The notes: a model not told the origin generated them from the sequence alone. DNA of 64,000 bases from CAYMWF01 sp964394085 [NCBI: uncultured Gemmatimonadota bacterium] (GCA_964394085.1 CAYMWF010000014.1:20017-84016), one strand, 5' to 3'; counted from the stretch's first letter, positions 1 through 10,490 are shown. A program made the numbers and translations.

Positions 1-2075
1 GGGCCCGGGAAGTTCACTTCCGGTTCACCGCTGCCGCCGTACAGGTACATTTGATATGAGCCGTTGATGCCGCCCAGTTCGATCATTTCCGCTACGGATG
101 AAATTTTACCCTTGTTGTTATAGTCGAGGTTCTGCCCGTCGCCCCATATGTAGCAGGCGGCCGCTCCGGTGGTCCTGTTCCGGTAACCCGCGTAGAGCCA
201 GCCGTTCTCGCTCATCCCCTCGATAAACTCGAGGTTGTAGCCGTTCCACATGAGGTCCTTCAGCCCGGGTGAGACTGCTGACTTGGCCCAGTTGTATTGT
301 GCTCCTTCGTAGAAAATCTCGAGGTAATCGCTGGATGAAGCCAGCGCCACGCCCTTGGAAAAGCCGGCTTTCGAGAAGGTGACTCTTGCCCTTTCCCCGG
401 AAAGCGTGTCGATCGATACGTTGTACATCCTGTTTTCATGCTGAGAGTCGTGGGCGAAACCGGGATGCCCGCCGTCGTCCCAGTCCCCCTGGCCGCCCCA
501 GTTCGTCGCCGAATTCCCGACCAGGCATTCGCCTTCGCTGTTGAACAGGAAAGTGCACCGGGCGCCGCGTTTATCGAAAATCGCGAAGATACGATCGTTG
601 TATACGGCGTATTCATCTATGCCGTCGCCGTCGAAATCGTCCTCCTCGACGACGGACCCCTCCACGGATCCCAGGTTGTTCAACCATACGGCACCCGCGG
701 CGAAAGCTTCTCCGTGCCGGGTGTGGTTCCACATGGTCTTGTCCCAGGGCGTCAGCTCGTAGCTGCCGCTGCCGCTGTCCCAGTCGTGCCACGCGGTTTC
801 ATAGAGCTGGGACATGACCGTCACCCAGCCCAGGTGCGACAGATCGTTGTCCGTGCCGACTTCCATCAGCCTGTTGTAAGCGCCCAGCCAGAGATCCTCG
901 TAATCCCCGGTCACCCCGTTCCCGTTATGGTCGGGAGCACTTTCGCAATCGTACGCCTGGGTGTTTTTGAAATCATTGTACCAGTTATCGTAGGATCCTC
1001 CCGTCCAGCCGTGCAGTTCCGGATAGGCGGCATAGGCAATATCGATGGCGGGTGGATCGTTGTACGGATCACCGTCGTTCATCCGGTCCACGCCCCACCA
1101 CCTGGCGACTTCGCCAACATGCACGGGCTGGATCCAGTCCTGGGTGCTCGCCCACGCTATATTGTGATCGTAGCTGCCCGCCGGTACCCCGGCCTGTCCG
1201 AAATCCCATCCGGCTACGCCCGCGGCTTTTTCCCAGTCATCGCCGTATACCACGACCTGCTCCTGGTCCCAGTCGTTATGCAGGTCCCAGAGGAGGTTGT
1301 TCAGGGGGTTTCCGGGCACGCTCGCATCGTTCCAGACCCAGTTGTCCCGAGCTGCGCGATCGATGAATACCACAAAAACATGATTGCCCCAGTTATCCCA
1401 CATGATATGAACCTTGAAAGGATTGTGGCAGGTGGACCCATCCGGGAATTTGTGAGAGTACCAATCATGGGCTGTTTCTCCGTCCAGAACGATTACCGGT
1501 GCGAGCCAGGTGTCTCCATCCCATTTGCCGTACTGGGAATTGATCGAGGCGATAAGAGAGTATGACATCTGGGATTCGTTTTTCCAGACCCTCTCAGGTA
1601 TCCAGATCGTGACCGGATTCGTCGGGAAACCCGGCTCTTTAACGAGAGAGACATTAACTTCCTTTTCATACCAGAGCGCGAACCTGTTCATGTCATCCGT
1701 TGCGTACGGCGCAATATTCTCGGCGTAGAACCCGCCGGTCATATCGACGAAATCGGCCGAACCGAGCCGACCGAGCAGGTTGTTGCCGTTGCGCATCCAT
1801 GCATAAGACTGGATCAGGGATCCGGACATGTGAATGTCGACCGGAACGTCCCAGTACTCGTGCGTGTCGACGGTGCGGTGAAAAGAATTGCCCACGTACC
1901 CGGGATCGCCCGGAATCTGTGCGTGGGCGCCGTTATCGGCCAGCGCCTGGTTCCCGTGATGGACCCAGGCCACCTTCGCCGTCCCTGCATCTACAGGATG
2001 TGTGAACAAGATCACCAGAAATGGAACGGATAAAAAAATAATCAACGGTGCGATTTTTTTCTGTAGCGTGGACAT
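1..2075 (-). CDS. Secreted glycoside hydrolase family 57-like protein, 3' end outside the window
   Basis: The frame is open from an ATG at 2075 to the window edge, giving at least 691 residues with the C-terminus missing. An N-terminal hydrophobic signal (about residues 8-30, ending near PVDAG) indicates export. GH57-type blocks appear in order: a VHHGNQ start strand, the motif IWIPERVW matching the GH57 nucleophile region (W-x-PE), VVYGDDWEK matching the second acidic region, and SQLYETAWH matching the late conserved region. A second block around EDDFDGDGIDEYAVYND resembles the domain that follows the barrel in GH57 amylopullulanase-like enzymes. GH57 enzymes cleave alpha-glucans; the exact substrate is unknown. 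It is divergent from a MalK/UgpC-type ATPase, consistent with sugar use. Family call is good, substrate is not assigned. Confidence 0.8.
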   Translation of the reverse strand, partial: MSTLQKKIAPLIIFLSVPFLVILFTHPVDAGTAKVAWVHHGNQALADNGAHAQIPGDPGYVGNSFHRTVDTHEYWDVPVDIHMSGSLIQSYAWMRNGNNLLGRLGSADFVDMTGGFYAENIAPYATDDMNRFALWYEKEVNVSLVKEPGFPTNPVTIWIPERVWKNESQMSYSLIASINSQYGKWDGDTWLAPVIVLDGETAHDWYSHKFPDGSTCHNPFKVHIMWDNWGNHVFVVFIDRAARDNWVWNDASVPGNPLNNLLWDLHNDWDQEQVVVYGDDWEKAAGVAGWDFGQAGVPAGSYDHNIAWASTQDWIQPVHVGEVARWWGVDRMNDGDPYNDPPAIDIAYAAYPELHGWTGGSYDNWYNDFKNTQAYDCESAPDHNGNGVTGDYEDLWLGAYNRLMEVGTDNDLSHLGWVTVMSQLYETAWHDWDSGSGSYELTPWDKTMWNHTRHGEAFAAGAVWLNNLGSVEGSVVEEDDFDGDGIDEYAVYNDRIFAIFDKRGARCTFLFNSEGECLVGNSATNWGGQGDWDDGGHPGFAHDSQHENRMYNVSIDTLSGERARVTFSKAGFSKGVALASSSDYLEIFYEGAQYNWAKSAVSPGLKDLMWNGYNLEFIEGMSENGWLYAGYRNRTTGAAACYIWGDGQNLDYNNKGKISSVAEMIELGGINGSYQMYLYGGSGEPEVNFPG

Positions 2076-2160
2076 GCCAACCTCCGGTTTAGTTTACAGG
2101 TATATTGTTATCCTGTTTAGGCGAAAATGCAAGTCGAAAGGCTCCGAATTATACTTGATG

Positions 2161-2189
2161 TTGCATTTCACTTTTCGCCGTGATACAAC
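2161..2189 (+). promoter_or_regulatory. Possible sigma-70-type promoter for the ABC ATPase gene
   Basis: In the 144-bp divergent gap, TTGCAT (2161-2166) and TACAAC (2184-2189) are separated by 17 bases. The -10 matches consensus at four of six positions; the -35 is weak. The start codon lies 31 bases downstream. Confidence 0.3.
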
Positions 2190-2219
2190 CGCTGAAGGTG
2201 CGAATGATTGGAGATGCAA

Positions 2220-3317
2220 ATGGCGCGCGTTCTTTTAAATGAAGTGTCCAAGATATTCGATGGTGAGATAGTCGCTGTCGAGAAAGCGAATATCGAGATC
2301 AAAGACAAGGAGTTCGTCGTGCTTGTCGGTCCTTCCGGCTGCGGAAAATCGACGACACTCCGGATGGTGGCCGGTCTGGAGGAGGTTACGAGCGGTGAAA
2401 TCTATATCGGCGAAACACTGGTAAACTTTGTACCGCCGAAAGATCGAAACATCGCCATGGTCTTCCAGAACTATGCTCTTTACCCCCACATGACCGTACG
2501 GGACAACCTCGCTTTCGGACTCAAGCTCAGAAAATATCCGAAACCGCAGATCGAAGAGCGGGTTAGGGATGCGGCCCGGATCCTGGGTCTTGAAGAATAT
2601 CTCGACAGAAAACCCAGGGCGCTGTCAGGCGGGCAGAGACAGCGGGTGGCAGTCGGTCGGGCGATTGTGCGAAAACCCAAAGTCTTCCTGTTCGATGAGC
2701 CGCTCTCGAACCTCGACGCGAAGCTCAGGGTTCAGATGAGAACTGAAATCAGCAAGCTGCATCATTCTCTCGAAGCGACCATGATTTACGTTACGCACGA
2801 CCAGGTCGAGGCGATGACGATGGGTGACAGAATCGTCGTGATGAAGGATGGTATCATCCAGCAGACCGATACACCTCTTAATCTATACCACAAACCGGTC
2901 AACCGGTTCGTTGCCGGGTTTATCGGGAGCCCCCCGATGAATATCTTCGACGGAAGACTCGAAAAAAATGAAACGGGTTTGCGGGTAAGCCTAAACGGAA
3001 TGGCAATTCCTCTGACGGCGGGAATTGCCGAAAAGGTTCCGGGGGAAATCGGTAAAACCGTGTCTATGGGTATACGTCCAGAGGATTTGATCCTGGTTGA
3101 ATCCGAAGAAGACAAACACGCCTTCCTGGCCGATGTGGAGGTCGTGGAGCCGATGGGGAACGAAATTTTCGTATATCTGAACCTCGGCGAATACAATTTC
3201 ATCGCCCGCGTCGACAGCACTTCTTCCGTCGCTGTCGGGGCAAAGCTTCCGTTCCGGCTCCGGGAGGAAAGATTGCATTTCTTCGATTTCGAAACCGGAG
3301 AAAACCTCTTATCCTGA
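2220..3317 (+). CDS. ABC transporter ATP-binding protein, MalK/UgpC/MsmX family
   Basis: ATPase of a carbohydrate-type ABC importer, 365 residues from the ATG at 2220, chosen because GGAG lies six bases upstream; in-frame TTG 2208 and ATG 2214 are alternatives. Walker [10 protein letters not shown] is at residues 37-45, the ABC signature [10 protein letters not shown] near 134, Walker [13 protein letters not shown] near 155 and the H-loop [15 protein letters not shown] near 187. The C-terminal 120 residues fit the MalK-type regulatory TOBE region. No permease or binding protein gene is adjacent, so this may be a shared ATPase serving several sugar importers, as MsmX does in Bacillus. That shared role is inference. 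Confidence 0.93.
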   Translation: MARVLLNEVSKIFDGEIVAVEKANIEIKDKEFVVLVGPSGCGKSTTLRMVAGLEEVTSGEIYIGETLVNFVPPKDRNIAMVFQNYALYPHMTVRDNLAFGLKLRKYPKPQIEERVRDAARILGLEEYLDRKPRALSGGQRQRVAVGRAIVRKPKVFLFDEPLSNLDAKLRVQMRTEISKLHHSLEATMIYVTHDQVEAMTMGDRIVVMKDGIIQQTDTPLNLYHKPVNRFVAGFIGSPPMNIFDGRLEKNETGLRVSLNGMAIPLTAGIAEKVPGEIGKTVSMGIRPEDLILVESEEDKHAFLADVEVVEPMGNEIFVYLNLGEYNFIARVDSTSSVAVGAKLPFRLREERLHFFDFETGENLLS

Positions 3318-3321
3318 TCCG

Positions 3322-5853
3322 GTGATCATCGATACTTCGCACTTGAAGAGAAGGGAAACGCCCCCGGGTAGCTTACTGTTGCTTATGTGCTTTCCGCTTC
3401 TTCATCCACTGGCGTTCTCAGGTCGATTTTACATCAGAACTCAACATCACTGCCCGGCTTTTCTCCCGGCTCGGGCAGTCATCTGTCTGCTCCTGGCTTT
3501 TTCCGTCTTTACGGGATTGCCGGGTTTGGGTTCATATCTGTATCCGATGGCCGCTCACGCTGAAGAGGATGCCGTCGGTCTGGATTTCGAGCTGATCGAA
3601 CCATCATCGGAAGACACCACCAGTTCAGACTCATCCCGCACAACCTTCGGCCTGATGAAATTCCAGGCTGACGATGTGATGTACCATTCGGATCGCGAGG
3701 TGATCATGACCGGAGCCGCTGTCATCGAGCAGGAAGGACTCCGGCTTGAAGCCGACAGTGTAACATTCGATACGGATGAAGAATCGATTACAGCAACCGG
3801 TCAGCCGCTGCTCTTCCATCAGGATGACAGGATTTCCGGCTCCCTCCTGGAATACGACATCAATACAGAGCAAGGGCGGGTCATCGATGGAATCACGCTT
3901 TTCGAAAACGGATTATACAGGGGAGAAACTATCAGGAGTTTCGAATACGAGAGCTACCGCATCGCCGAAGGACGTTTCAGCACGTGCCGCCGCCGACACC
4001 CCCATTACTACTTCCGATCCCGCGAGATCAGCGTTCAGAAAGACGATAAAGCGGTAGCCAGGCCGGTAATTTTCTATGTAGCTGATGTGCCCGCGTTTTA
4101 TATGCCCTATTTTATATTTTCCATCATGAAGGGCAGACATTCGGGAATTCTCACACCGCGGTACAGCGATGACGCGGTGTCCGGAAGGTTTATCCGGGAC
4201 CTCGGTTATTATTACGCGCCGAGCGAGTACTGGGACCTGACGGTGAAGGCGGATGTTTTCGAAAGCGGAAAATACAGGTTCAATGCCGATCTCGATTACG
4301 CGGTAAGATATCTTATACCATCCGGATCATATTCAATGACGTATGAATCGGGTCCGGAATGGGGCAACGAGGATCTGACGGCGCGGTTCAACCAGAGATA
4401 TACACCGTTTCCCGATGCAACGCTTTCGTTAAACAGCACGTTTTCAGCGAGGAACCGGTTCTCCGGATCGGAGTGGTCTCTGGATCGTAACCTGAACGGT
4501 TCTTTTTCCTGGTCTCAGAAACTCTGGGACAGATACTCCTTCCGGGCGTCCGGCAGCTATTCCGGTGATCTTCTGGAAGGCGACCGGACCGAGACTTTTC
4601 CGACCCTCTCGCTTTCCAGGTCGTGGCAGGAGTTTGTGGAAGCACCGGTCGATCCCGAATCGGAAATCCCGCTTCTGTCGAAACTGGGTTTCACCTGGTC
4701 GGCAACTTTCAATAGATATTTCAGCGATGCATACAGCACCGGCAGACGATACAAATACCTGGATCAGAATCTGACCATATCCGGCCGCGGAATCGACGCC
4801 GCCGGGGGAGCCGTCAATATATCACCGACCTTAACGTTCAAGGAATTATGGTCCCGCAACAGGTACAGCTACCAGGATGGCGAATCCACTGGAAACCTTG
4901 AATGGGGTTTTTTCGCGCGGCACACGTGGACCAGCCAGCTCAGGCTCAAGAGCTCCATCCGGGGGCTGTATTCACCCGGGATGGGTTCTCTCGACGCCGT
5001 GCTGCACACGGTGACCCCGAGTCTTACCGCTTATTATACACCGCGCTTCGATCGATATTTCCACCACGATTCCATACTTGACCGGGATATGGATTATTTC
5101 AGCGGAATTTCATCGACTCCCAGGGAACGCAAGCAGCTCAGCTACAACCTCTCGAACAGTATCAAGGCGAAGTGGCGTTCCGGCGACGGTTCGGTCGACA
5201 AAATAGATTTCCTGACATTTACCGTTTCCGGCTCCTACGATTTCCTCCGGGATTATAAAACCGAACTCCCGGGTTCCCAGCATTTTTCCGATCTCAACAC
5301 TTCCGCCCGGCTCGAACCGCTGGATAACGCTTCAATCAGTTTGAGCTGCCCGTTCGATCCGTACGACCGGGAGCGGGGTACGTTTTCAGCGACGGTAAAG
5401 TACAGATACAGAGGAGGTGGAGGCACGGAAGACACTCAGGAATTTCTTCATACCGATATGTTCGACGATGATCCCGAGCTGGACACCGCCGGAAGAAGAA
5501 ACGATCCCTTCGCGTACTTCTACGAGTCCGAACCGGGTGAAATCGAGCCGAAGACCTGGAGCCTGGACGGCACGTACCAGTTCAACCGGACAGTCGAGGG
5601 AATAAACAGCTCGCGGTTCAGCGGCAACCTCAACTTCAGTCCGACCTCCCACTGGGGTCTCGGAATCAACTTCAATTACGATATTACGAATCTGGAGCTC
5701 ACTTCGACAAGCCTTCGCGTGACCAGGGACCTGCACTGCTGGGAAGGCTCGCTTGATTACCGGCTCTCCGGAACGGTCTGGAGCTATTATTTCGTGGTAA
5801 GGATTAAAGAGCTTCCGGATATCAAGATAGAGCGAACCCAGTACGGCTCCTGA
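3322..5853 (+). CDS. lptD: LptD/OstA-like outer-membrane LPS assembly protein
   Basis: 843 residues from a GTG at 3322; ATG 3385 is an alternative and no start has a clear Shine-Dalgarno. A signal sequence lies around residues 50-78 (hydrophobic stretch ending AAHA before EED). Residues about 108-200 form an OstA/LptA-like beta-jellyroll with repeated strands on DVMYHSDREVIMTG and GLRLEADSVTFD. From about 210 onward come the features of the LptD barrel, including YFRSREI, VPAFYMPYFIF and GRHSGILTPRY, then many aromatic-rich alternating strands to the C-terminus. LptD inserts lipopolysaccharide into the outer leaflet, so the organism is diderm. The gene follows the ABC ATPase by a few bases; lptA and lptE are not nearby. 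Confidence 0.85.
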   Translation: MIIDTSHLKRRETPPGSLLLLMCFPLLHPLAFSGRFYIRTQHHCPAFLPARAVICLLLAFSVFTGLPGLGSYLYPMAAHAEEDAVGLDFELIEPSSEDTTSSDSSRTTFGLMKFQADDVMYHSDREVIMTGAAVIEQEGLRLEADSVTFDTDEESITATGQPLLFHQDDRISGSLLEYDINTEQGRVIDGITLFENGLYRGETIRSFEYESYRIAEGRFSTCRRRHPHYYFRSREISVQKDDKAVARPVIFYVADVPAFYMPYFIFSIMKGRHSGILTPRYSDDAVSGRFIRDLGYYYAPSEYWDLTVKADVFESGKYRFNADLDYAVRYLIPSGSYSMTYESGPEWGNEDLTARFNQRYTPFPDATLSLNSTFSARNRFSGSEWSLDRNLNGSFSWSQKLWDRYSFRASGSYSGDLLEGDRTETFPTLSLSRSWQEFVEAPVDPESEIPLLSKLGFTWSATFNRYFSDAYSTGRRYKYLDQNLTISGRGIDAAGGAVNISPTLTFKELWSRNRYSYQDGESTGNLEWGFFARHTWTSQLRLKSSIRGLYSPGMGSLDAVLHTVTPSLTAYYTPRFDRYFHHDSILDRDMDYFSGISSTPRERKQLSYNLSNSIKAKWRSGDGSVDKIDFLTFTVSGSYDFLRDYKTELPGSQHFSDLNTSARLEPLDNASISLSCPFDPYDRERGTFSATVKYRYRGGGGTEDTQEFLHTDMFDDDPELDTAGRRNDPFAYFYESEPGEIEPKTWSLDGTYQFNRTVEGINSSRFSGNLNFSPTSHWGLGINFNYDITNLELTSTSLRVTRDLHCWEGSLDYRLSGTVWSYYFVVRIKELPDIKIERTQYGS

Positions 5854-6063
5854 ACGCCACGCAAACGAAATCTTCACCGCAGCTCAATAAATCCATGGTC
5901 CCCTCAGGTTTCGAAATCCCTTGATTTCAGGGATGCTCAGTGTTAATTTGCTCCTTTTCCGCTAATGGGCAGTTTTAAGCTCATCAGTCAGCGATATCCA
6001 GAACATCGCACCTTCATCGATAATCCGAAAAGGTTGCGATTTTTTACCTGCCAAGGAGATCAA

Positions 6064-7389
6064 ATGTCGGTAAATACCTTAATACTAGGTGCGGCGGGAA
6101 GGGATTTTCACAATTTTAATCTTTTTTACCGCGACAACGATCACTACTCGGTGAAAGCTTTTACGGCTACGCAGATCCCGGACATCGAGGGAAGAAGATA
6201 TCCAGCGTCTCTCGCCGGGGCGCTGTACCCTGAAGGCATTCCTATATTTCCCGAAGAGAAGATGGAAGAACTCATCGAAAAATACAAAATCGAAGAAGCG
6301 GTATTTGCTTATTCCGATCTTCCCCACGAAGTTGTAATGCAGCTGGCTTCCAGGGTGATTGCCGCGGGTGCGGATTTCAAGTTGATGGGGTGGGAGCGGA
6401 CGGTCGTTCGCACGGAAAAGCCCGTGATTTCCATCTGTGCGGTGAGAACCGGTTGCGGCAAGAGCCAGACAACCCGCAAGGTCGTCTCGCTGCTCACCGA
6501 TCGGGGGCTGAAAGTCGCAGTAATCCGTCACCCGATGCCGTACGGGGATTTAGCCGCGCAACGGGTCCAGCGTTTTGCGAGTCTGGAAGACCTCGACAAA
6601 CATGAGTGCACGATAGAAGAGCGGGAGGAATACGAACCTCACATCATTGCCGGAACGGTTGTTTATGCCGGCGTCGATTACGGTGATATAGCGGCTGAAG
6701 CATCGAAGGAGGCCGATATACTCCTGTGGGACGGCGGCAACAACGATCTTCCTTTCCTAAAATCCGATCTGCAGATCGTCGTGACCGATCCCCTGAGAAG
6801 CGGCGATGAAATAACCTATCATCCAGGTGAAGCAAACCTTCGAATGGCGGATGTGGTGATAATAAACAAGATCGATTCGGCCGAACCCGATCAGATCGAA
6901 GAAGTGCGTATGAATATCCGCGATGTCAATCCGGATGCACTTATCATCGATGCGGCGTCGCCTCTGACAATCGAGGATGGTCACCTGCTGCGGGGCAAGA
7001 AGGTGCTGGTGGTCGAGGACGGTCCTACTCTGACCCACGGTGAGATGGATTACGGAGCAGGTGTAGTCGCTGCCGTGAGAATGGGAGTGGATGATCTTGT
7101 AGACCCGCGGCCTTACACCGTAGGTACGATCACGGAGACATTCGAGAAGTATCCGAATATCGGCGAGCTTCTTCCCGCTATGGGGTATGGCGATAAGCAG
7201 GTCCGGGACCTCCAGGAGACGATAGCCGCAACCGAATGTGATGCGGTGATAATCGGCACGCCGATCGATCTGCGCAGAATAGTAAAAATCGATAAACCGA
7301 GCCACAGGGTCAGGTATGATATTCAGGAAATCGGCTATCCCGATTTACGTTATGTGATTGATGAATTCCTGTCGAAAACCGGCGTCTGA
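6064..7389 (+). CDS. Cyclic 2,3-diphosphoglycerate synthetase-like P-loop GTPase (COG2403 type)
   Basis: 441 residues from ATG 6064, preceded by AAGGAGAT at good spacing; an in-frame upstream ATG at 5965 lacks a ribosome site. The N-terminal ~115 residues form a Rossmann-like domain starting LILGAAGRDFHNFN. A P-loop TGCGKSQTTRK is at residues 129-139, and DILLWDGGNNDLPF and VVIINKID fit a GTPase core. The family is named for archaeal cyclic 2,3-diphosphoglycerate synthetase, but most bacterial members have no proven activity. It lies 11 bases before a carbamate kinase gene, which suggests shared regulation and perhaps a role in carbamoyl-phosphate or energy metabolism. Family call is firm, function uncertain. 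Confidence 0.8.
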   Translation: MSVNTLILGAAGRDFHNFNLFYRDNDHYSVKAFTATQIPDIEGRRYPASLAGALYPEGIPIFPEEKMEELIEKYKIEEAVFAYSDLPHEVVMQLASRVIAAGADFKLMGWERTVVRTEKPVISICAVRTGCGKSQTTRKVVSLLTDRGLKVAVIRHPMPYGDLAAQRVQRFASLEDLDKHECTIEEREEYEPHIIAGTVVYAGVDYGDIAAEASKEADILLWDGGNNDLPFLKSDLQIVVTDPLRSGDEITYHPGEANLRMADVVIINKIDSAEPDQIEEVRMNIRDVNPDALIIDAASPLTIEDGHLLRGKKVLVVEDGPTLTHGEMDYGAGVVAAVRMGVDDLVDPRPYTVGTITETFEKYPNIGELLPAMGYGDKQVRDLQETIAATECDAVIIGTPIDLRRIVKIDKPSHRVRYDIQEIGYPDLRYVIDEFLSKTGV

Positions 7390-7400
7390 ATGTAAATAAA

Positions 7401-8351
7401 ATGAATAAACGAGCAGTCGTAGCCGTTGGTGGAAATGCCATCACGGGCCCCGATGATACCGGGGAGATCGCGGAGCAGTTTGCGAATACGCGTCGTTCCC
7501 TCGAAGGGATTGTGAAGCTTATCCGGGAAGGATGGGAACTTGTAATAACCCACGGGAACGGTCCCCAGATAGGCAATGCCCTCATTAGGGTGGAGGAAGG
7601 AAGCAGGCTGGTCCCGGTGCTGCCTCTCGGAGTTCTCGTTGCCGACCTGCAGGGCGGAATAGGTTACATGATAGGGCAATCCCTTCAGAACAGGCTGCAC
7701 AGAGACAGAATCAGCAAATCGGTGGCTACCGTCCTTACCCAGGTGATAGTCGAAAGTGACGATCCTTCCCTGAAAAATCCGACAAAGCCTATCGGCCCGT
7801 ATTTCAGCGGCCGAAGAGCCGGGGAACTGGAAAGGGAGCGGGGCTGGTCGACCAAAAGGGTGGAAAAGGAGAAATACAGAAGGGTCGTTCCGTCTCCTCA
7901 TCCTTCGGTCACTGTGGAGCGTGAAACGATCCGCAGCCTGCTGGACGCGGGCAATATCGTGATCGCGTGCGGCGGCGGCGGTATTCCGGTATATGTTGAA
8001 GATGACGGAACCCTGGAAGGGGTGGATGCAGTAATAGACAAAGACAAAGCTTCTGCTTTACTCGCTTCGGAGATAAATGCGGATCTGCTCGTTATCCTTA
8101 CGGGCGTTCCGAAAGTCTTTCTCGATTTCGAAAGTCCGGATCGCTTACCTCTCGACAAGGTCAGCCTGCCTGTCATCGAACGCTATTATAATGAGGGGCA
8201 CTTTCCGGAGGGGAGCATGGGACCCAAGATAGAAGCGAGTATCGATTTCCTTAAATCGCGTGGTGGCGAGGCCAGGGTCCTCATCACTTCGTTCGACCGT
8301 CTGCCCGACGGACTCGAGGGGCGAGACGGAACTCTGATTATTAACGATTAG
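7401..8351 (+). CDS. arcC: Carbamate kinase
   Basis: 316 residues, the normal family length. It interconverts ATP, carbamate and carbamoyl phosphate in the cytoplasm. Diagnostic segments are VVAVGGNAI at the N-terminus, ITHGNGPQIGN, VLTQVIV near the centre, IVIACGGGGIPV, and DKDKASALLASEINADLL, followed by EGSMGPKIEASIDF near the C-terminus. The ATG at 7401 follows the upstream GTPase gene by 11 bases and the two are very probably co-transcribed. No arginine deiminase or ornithine carbamoyltransferase gene is in the window, so a classical arginine fermentation operon is not supported here. Confidence 0.95.
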   Translation: MNKRAVVAVGGNAITGPDDTGEIAEQFANTRRSLEGIVKLIREGWELVITHGNGPQIGNALIRVEEGSRLVPVLPLGVLVADLQGGIGYMIGQSLQNRLHRDRISKSVATVLTQVIVESDDPSLKNPTKPIGPYFSGRRAGELERERGWSTKRVEKEKYRRVVPSPHPSVTVERETIRSLLDAGNIVIACGGGGIPVYVEDDGTLEGVDAVIDKDKASALLASEINADLLVILTGVPKVFLDFESPDRLPLDKVSLPVIERYYNEGHFPEGSMGPKIEASIDFLKSRGGEARVLITSFDRLPDGLEGRDGTLIIND

Positions 8352-8460
8352 CTTCAGGCGATTCCCGACAGCCGTTTCAGGCCCGGGATACGCCGCGCAG
8401 TATCCGACACCCACAGCGAACGATCCGGTTCGTGCAGGGAACGGATTAAAGGAGTGCAGG

Positions 8461-9594
8461 ATGAAAATCCACGAATACCAGGCGAGAGAAATATTCGCCT
8501 CGCAAGGCATCCCGGTGCCCGAAGGCGGGATTGCGATGACGGCGGAAGAAGCCGGGGAAATCGCATCGGGTATTGATGGACCGGTGGTTGTCAAGGCGCA
8601 GGTCCATGTAGGCGGTAGAGGTAAAGCGGGAGGTGTCAAACTCGCCGCGAATCCCGGAGAAGCGCTTGAAAAAGCAGCAGGTATTCTGGGAATGGATATT
8701 AAGGGGCTGCAAGTAAAGAAAGTGCTTGTAGCGAAGGCCGTTGACATCGTTTCCGAAGCTTATGTGGGCATTATTGTCGACAGAAAAACACAGAAACCTG
8801 TTTTGATGGTGAGTCCGGCGGGAGGGGTGGATATCGAGCAAGTGGCCCGCGAGACGCCTGAAAAGATATTCAAATGTGAAATAGAGCCGGCATACGGGTT
8901 ACTGCCCAGCCAGGCTAAACACCTTGCTTTCAAACTTTTCGATGATAAGAAAAAAGCCTTTCAGACTGCTGACATAATCTCCAAGATGTATGAGGCCTTC
9001 ATCAAGATCGACGGTTCGCTGGCGGAAATCAACCCTCTCATTGAAGATACAGACGGAATAATCTGGGCAATCGATGCGAAAATCAATATCGATGACAGCG
9101 GGCTTGTCCGGCATCCGGATATCGAAAGACTGAGGGATATCGACGAAGAGATCGGCTCGGAGGTCGAAGCGAGGAACGCCGGGCTGTCCTACGTCAAGCT
9201 GGATGGTAATGTAGGATGCATTGTGAACGGTGCCGGTCTGGCGATGGCGACAATGGATCTGATAAAACTTCGCGGCGGAGAACCTGCGAACTTCCTTGAT
9301 ATCGGCGGCAGTTCGAATCCCGAGAAGGTTTTGAATGCGATGCGTATTATCCTGAAGGATCCCAACGTGAAAGTCATCCTGTTCAATATTTTCGGAGGAA
9401 TCACCCGTTGCGACGACGTGGCGCGGGGAATCGGGCAGGCTCTGGAAGAGATCGATTGCGGCGTGCCGATTGTGATCAGGCTTGCCGGCACGAATAGTGA
9501 GGAAGCTGCAGAAATTCTGAAGACAATGAATCTAGAGTCGGCCGACACGATGGATAACGGCGTCCGCAAAGCGATCGAGCTTGCGCAGGTTTAA
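8461..9594 (+). CDS. sucC: Succinyl-CoA synthetase, beta subunit
   Basis: 377 residues from ATG 8461, with AAAGGAG about six bases upstream. With SucD it converts succinyl-CoA to succinate with formation of ATP or GTP in the TCA cycle. The start MKIHEYQAREIFASQGIPVP, the ATP-grasp stretch VVKAQVHVGGRGKAGGVK, AEINPLI, and the C-terminal CoA-ligase segments ANFLDIGGSSNPEKV and NIFGGITRCDDVA are typical. The sucD start follows by 14 bases. Nucleotide specificity cannot be told by eye. Confidence 0.97.
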   Translation: MKIHEYQAREIFASQGIPVPEGGIAMTAEEAGEIASGIDGPVVVKAQVHVGGRGKAGGVKLAANPGEALEKAAGILGMDIKGLQVKKVLVAKAVDIVSEAYVGIIVDRKTQKPVLMVSPAGGVDIEQVARETPEKIFKCEIEPAYGLLPSQAKHLAFKLFDDKKKAFQTADIISKMYEAFIKIDGSLAEINPLIEDTDGIIWAIDAKINIDDSGLVRHPDIERLRDIDEEIGSEVEARNAGLSYVKLDGNVGCIVNGAGLAMATMDLIKLRGGEPANFLDIGGSSNPEKVLNAMRIILKDPNVKVILFNIFGGITRCDDVARGIGQALEEIDCGVPIVIRLAGTNSEEAAEILKTMNLESADTMDNGVRKAIELAQV

Positions 9595-9608
9595 GGGGAG
9601 GATGACAC

Positions 9609-10478
9609 GTGAGTATCTTTCTGAACAGCGATAACAAGGTCCTGATCCAGGGTGTAACCGGACGGGACGGAGCATTTCATACACAACAGATGGTAGATTA
9701 TGGTACCAAGGTCGTGGCCGGCGTCACCCCGGGGAAAGCGGGCACCGAAGTACATGGTGTTCCCGTTTTCAACTCCGTAGAGGACGCTGTAAACGCGACC
9801 AATGCCGACACATCGGTAATCTATGTGCCCGCAATGTTTGCCGCTGATGCAATCATGGAAGCTGCGGCCAACGGTATCAAACTCATAATAGCCGTAACCG
9901 AAGGGATTCCGGTTCTCGATGTATCCCGCGCAGCGAAGTTCATTTCGGAGCGCGGAGCGAGGATGATCGGACCCAACTGTCCCGGTATAATCTCGCCAGG
10001 CAAATCAAAGGCAGGTATTATGCCGGGATATATCCACCGGGAGGGTCCGATAGGGCTGGTTTCCCGGAGCGGAACGCTCACGTACGAAGTCGTGCACCTT
10101 CTGACCGAAGCAGGCCTGGGTCAATCGAGCTGCATCGGTATTGGCGGCGATCCGATTATCGGCACTAATTTTATCGACTGCCTCGATGCCTTCGAAAAAG
10201 ATCCCCAGACGAAAGGGATAGTTTTAATCGGTGAGATCGGCGGCACCGACGAAGAGGAAGCGGCACGCTATATCGAGGAACATATAACAAAACCCGTGGT
10301 CGGTTTCATTGTCGGACGAACCGCGCCCCCGGGAAAGAGAATGGGTCATGCGGGCGCAATCATTTCCGGAAGCGCCGGAACCGCCGAAGACAAGATAAAG
10401 GCATTGGCTGCTGCAGGAGTGCCGGTAGCGGACAGCCCGTCCGGCATAATAACCTTGATGAAGGAGCGCCTGGCCTGA
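9609..10478 (+). CDS. sucD: Succinyl-CoA synthetase, alpha subunit
   Basis: 289 residues from GTG 9609, with GGGGAGG nine bases upstream, directly after sucC. The CoA-binding fold starts [29 protein letters not shown] and [14 protein letters not shown] follow, then [12 protein letters not shown]. The phosphorylated active-site histidine is in the motif [12 protein letters not shown] near residue 247. Length and motifs are complete, so the enzyme should be active with the upstream beta subunit. A hairpin follows the stop codon and may end transcription of the sucCD unit. Confidence 0.97.
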   Translation: MSIFLNSDNKVLIQGVTGRDGAFHTQQMVDYGTKVVAGVTPGKAGTEVHGVPVFNSVEDAVNATNADTSVIYVPAMFAADAIMEAAANGIKLIIAVTEGIPVLDVSRAAKFISERGARMIGPNCPGIISPGKSKAGIMPGYIHREGPIGLVSRSGTLTYEVVHLLTEAGLGQSSCIGIGGDPIIGTNFIDCLDAFEKDPQTKGIVLIGEIGGTDEEEAARYIEEHITKPVVGFIVGRTAPPGKRMGHAGAIISGSAGTAEDKIKALAAAGVPVADSPSGIITLMKERLA

Positions 10479-10490
10479 TTTTTTGAATCG

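Noticed and set aside
438-1565. 375-residue open frame on the plus strand
   Set aside because: It is the antisense shadow of the GH57 gene, whose minus-strand frame is open from 2075 to the edge and carries family motifs.
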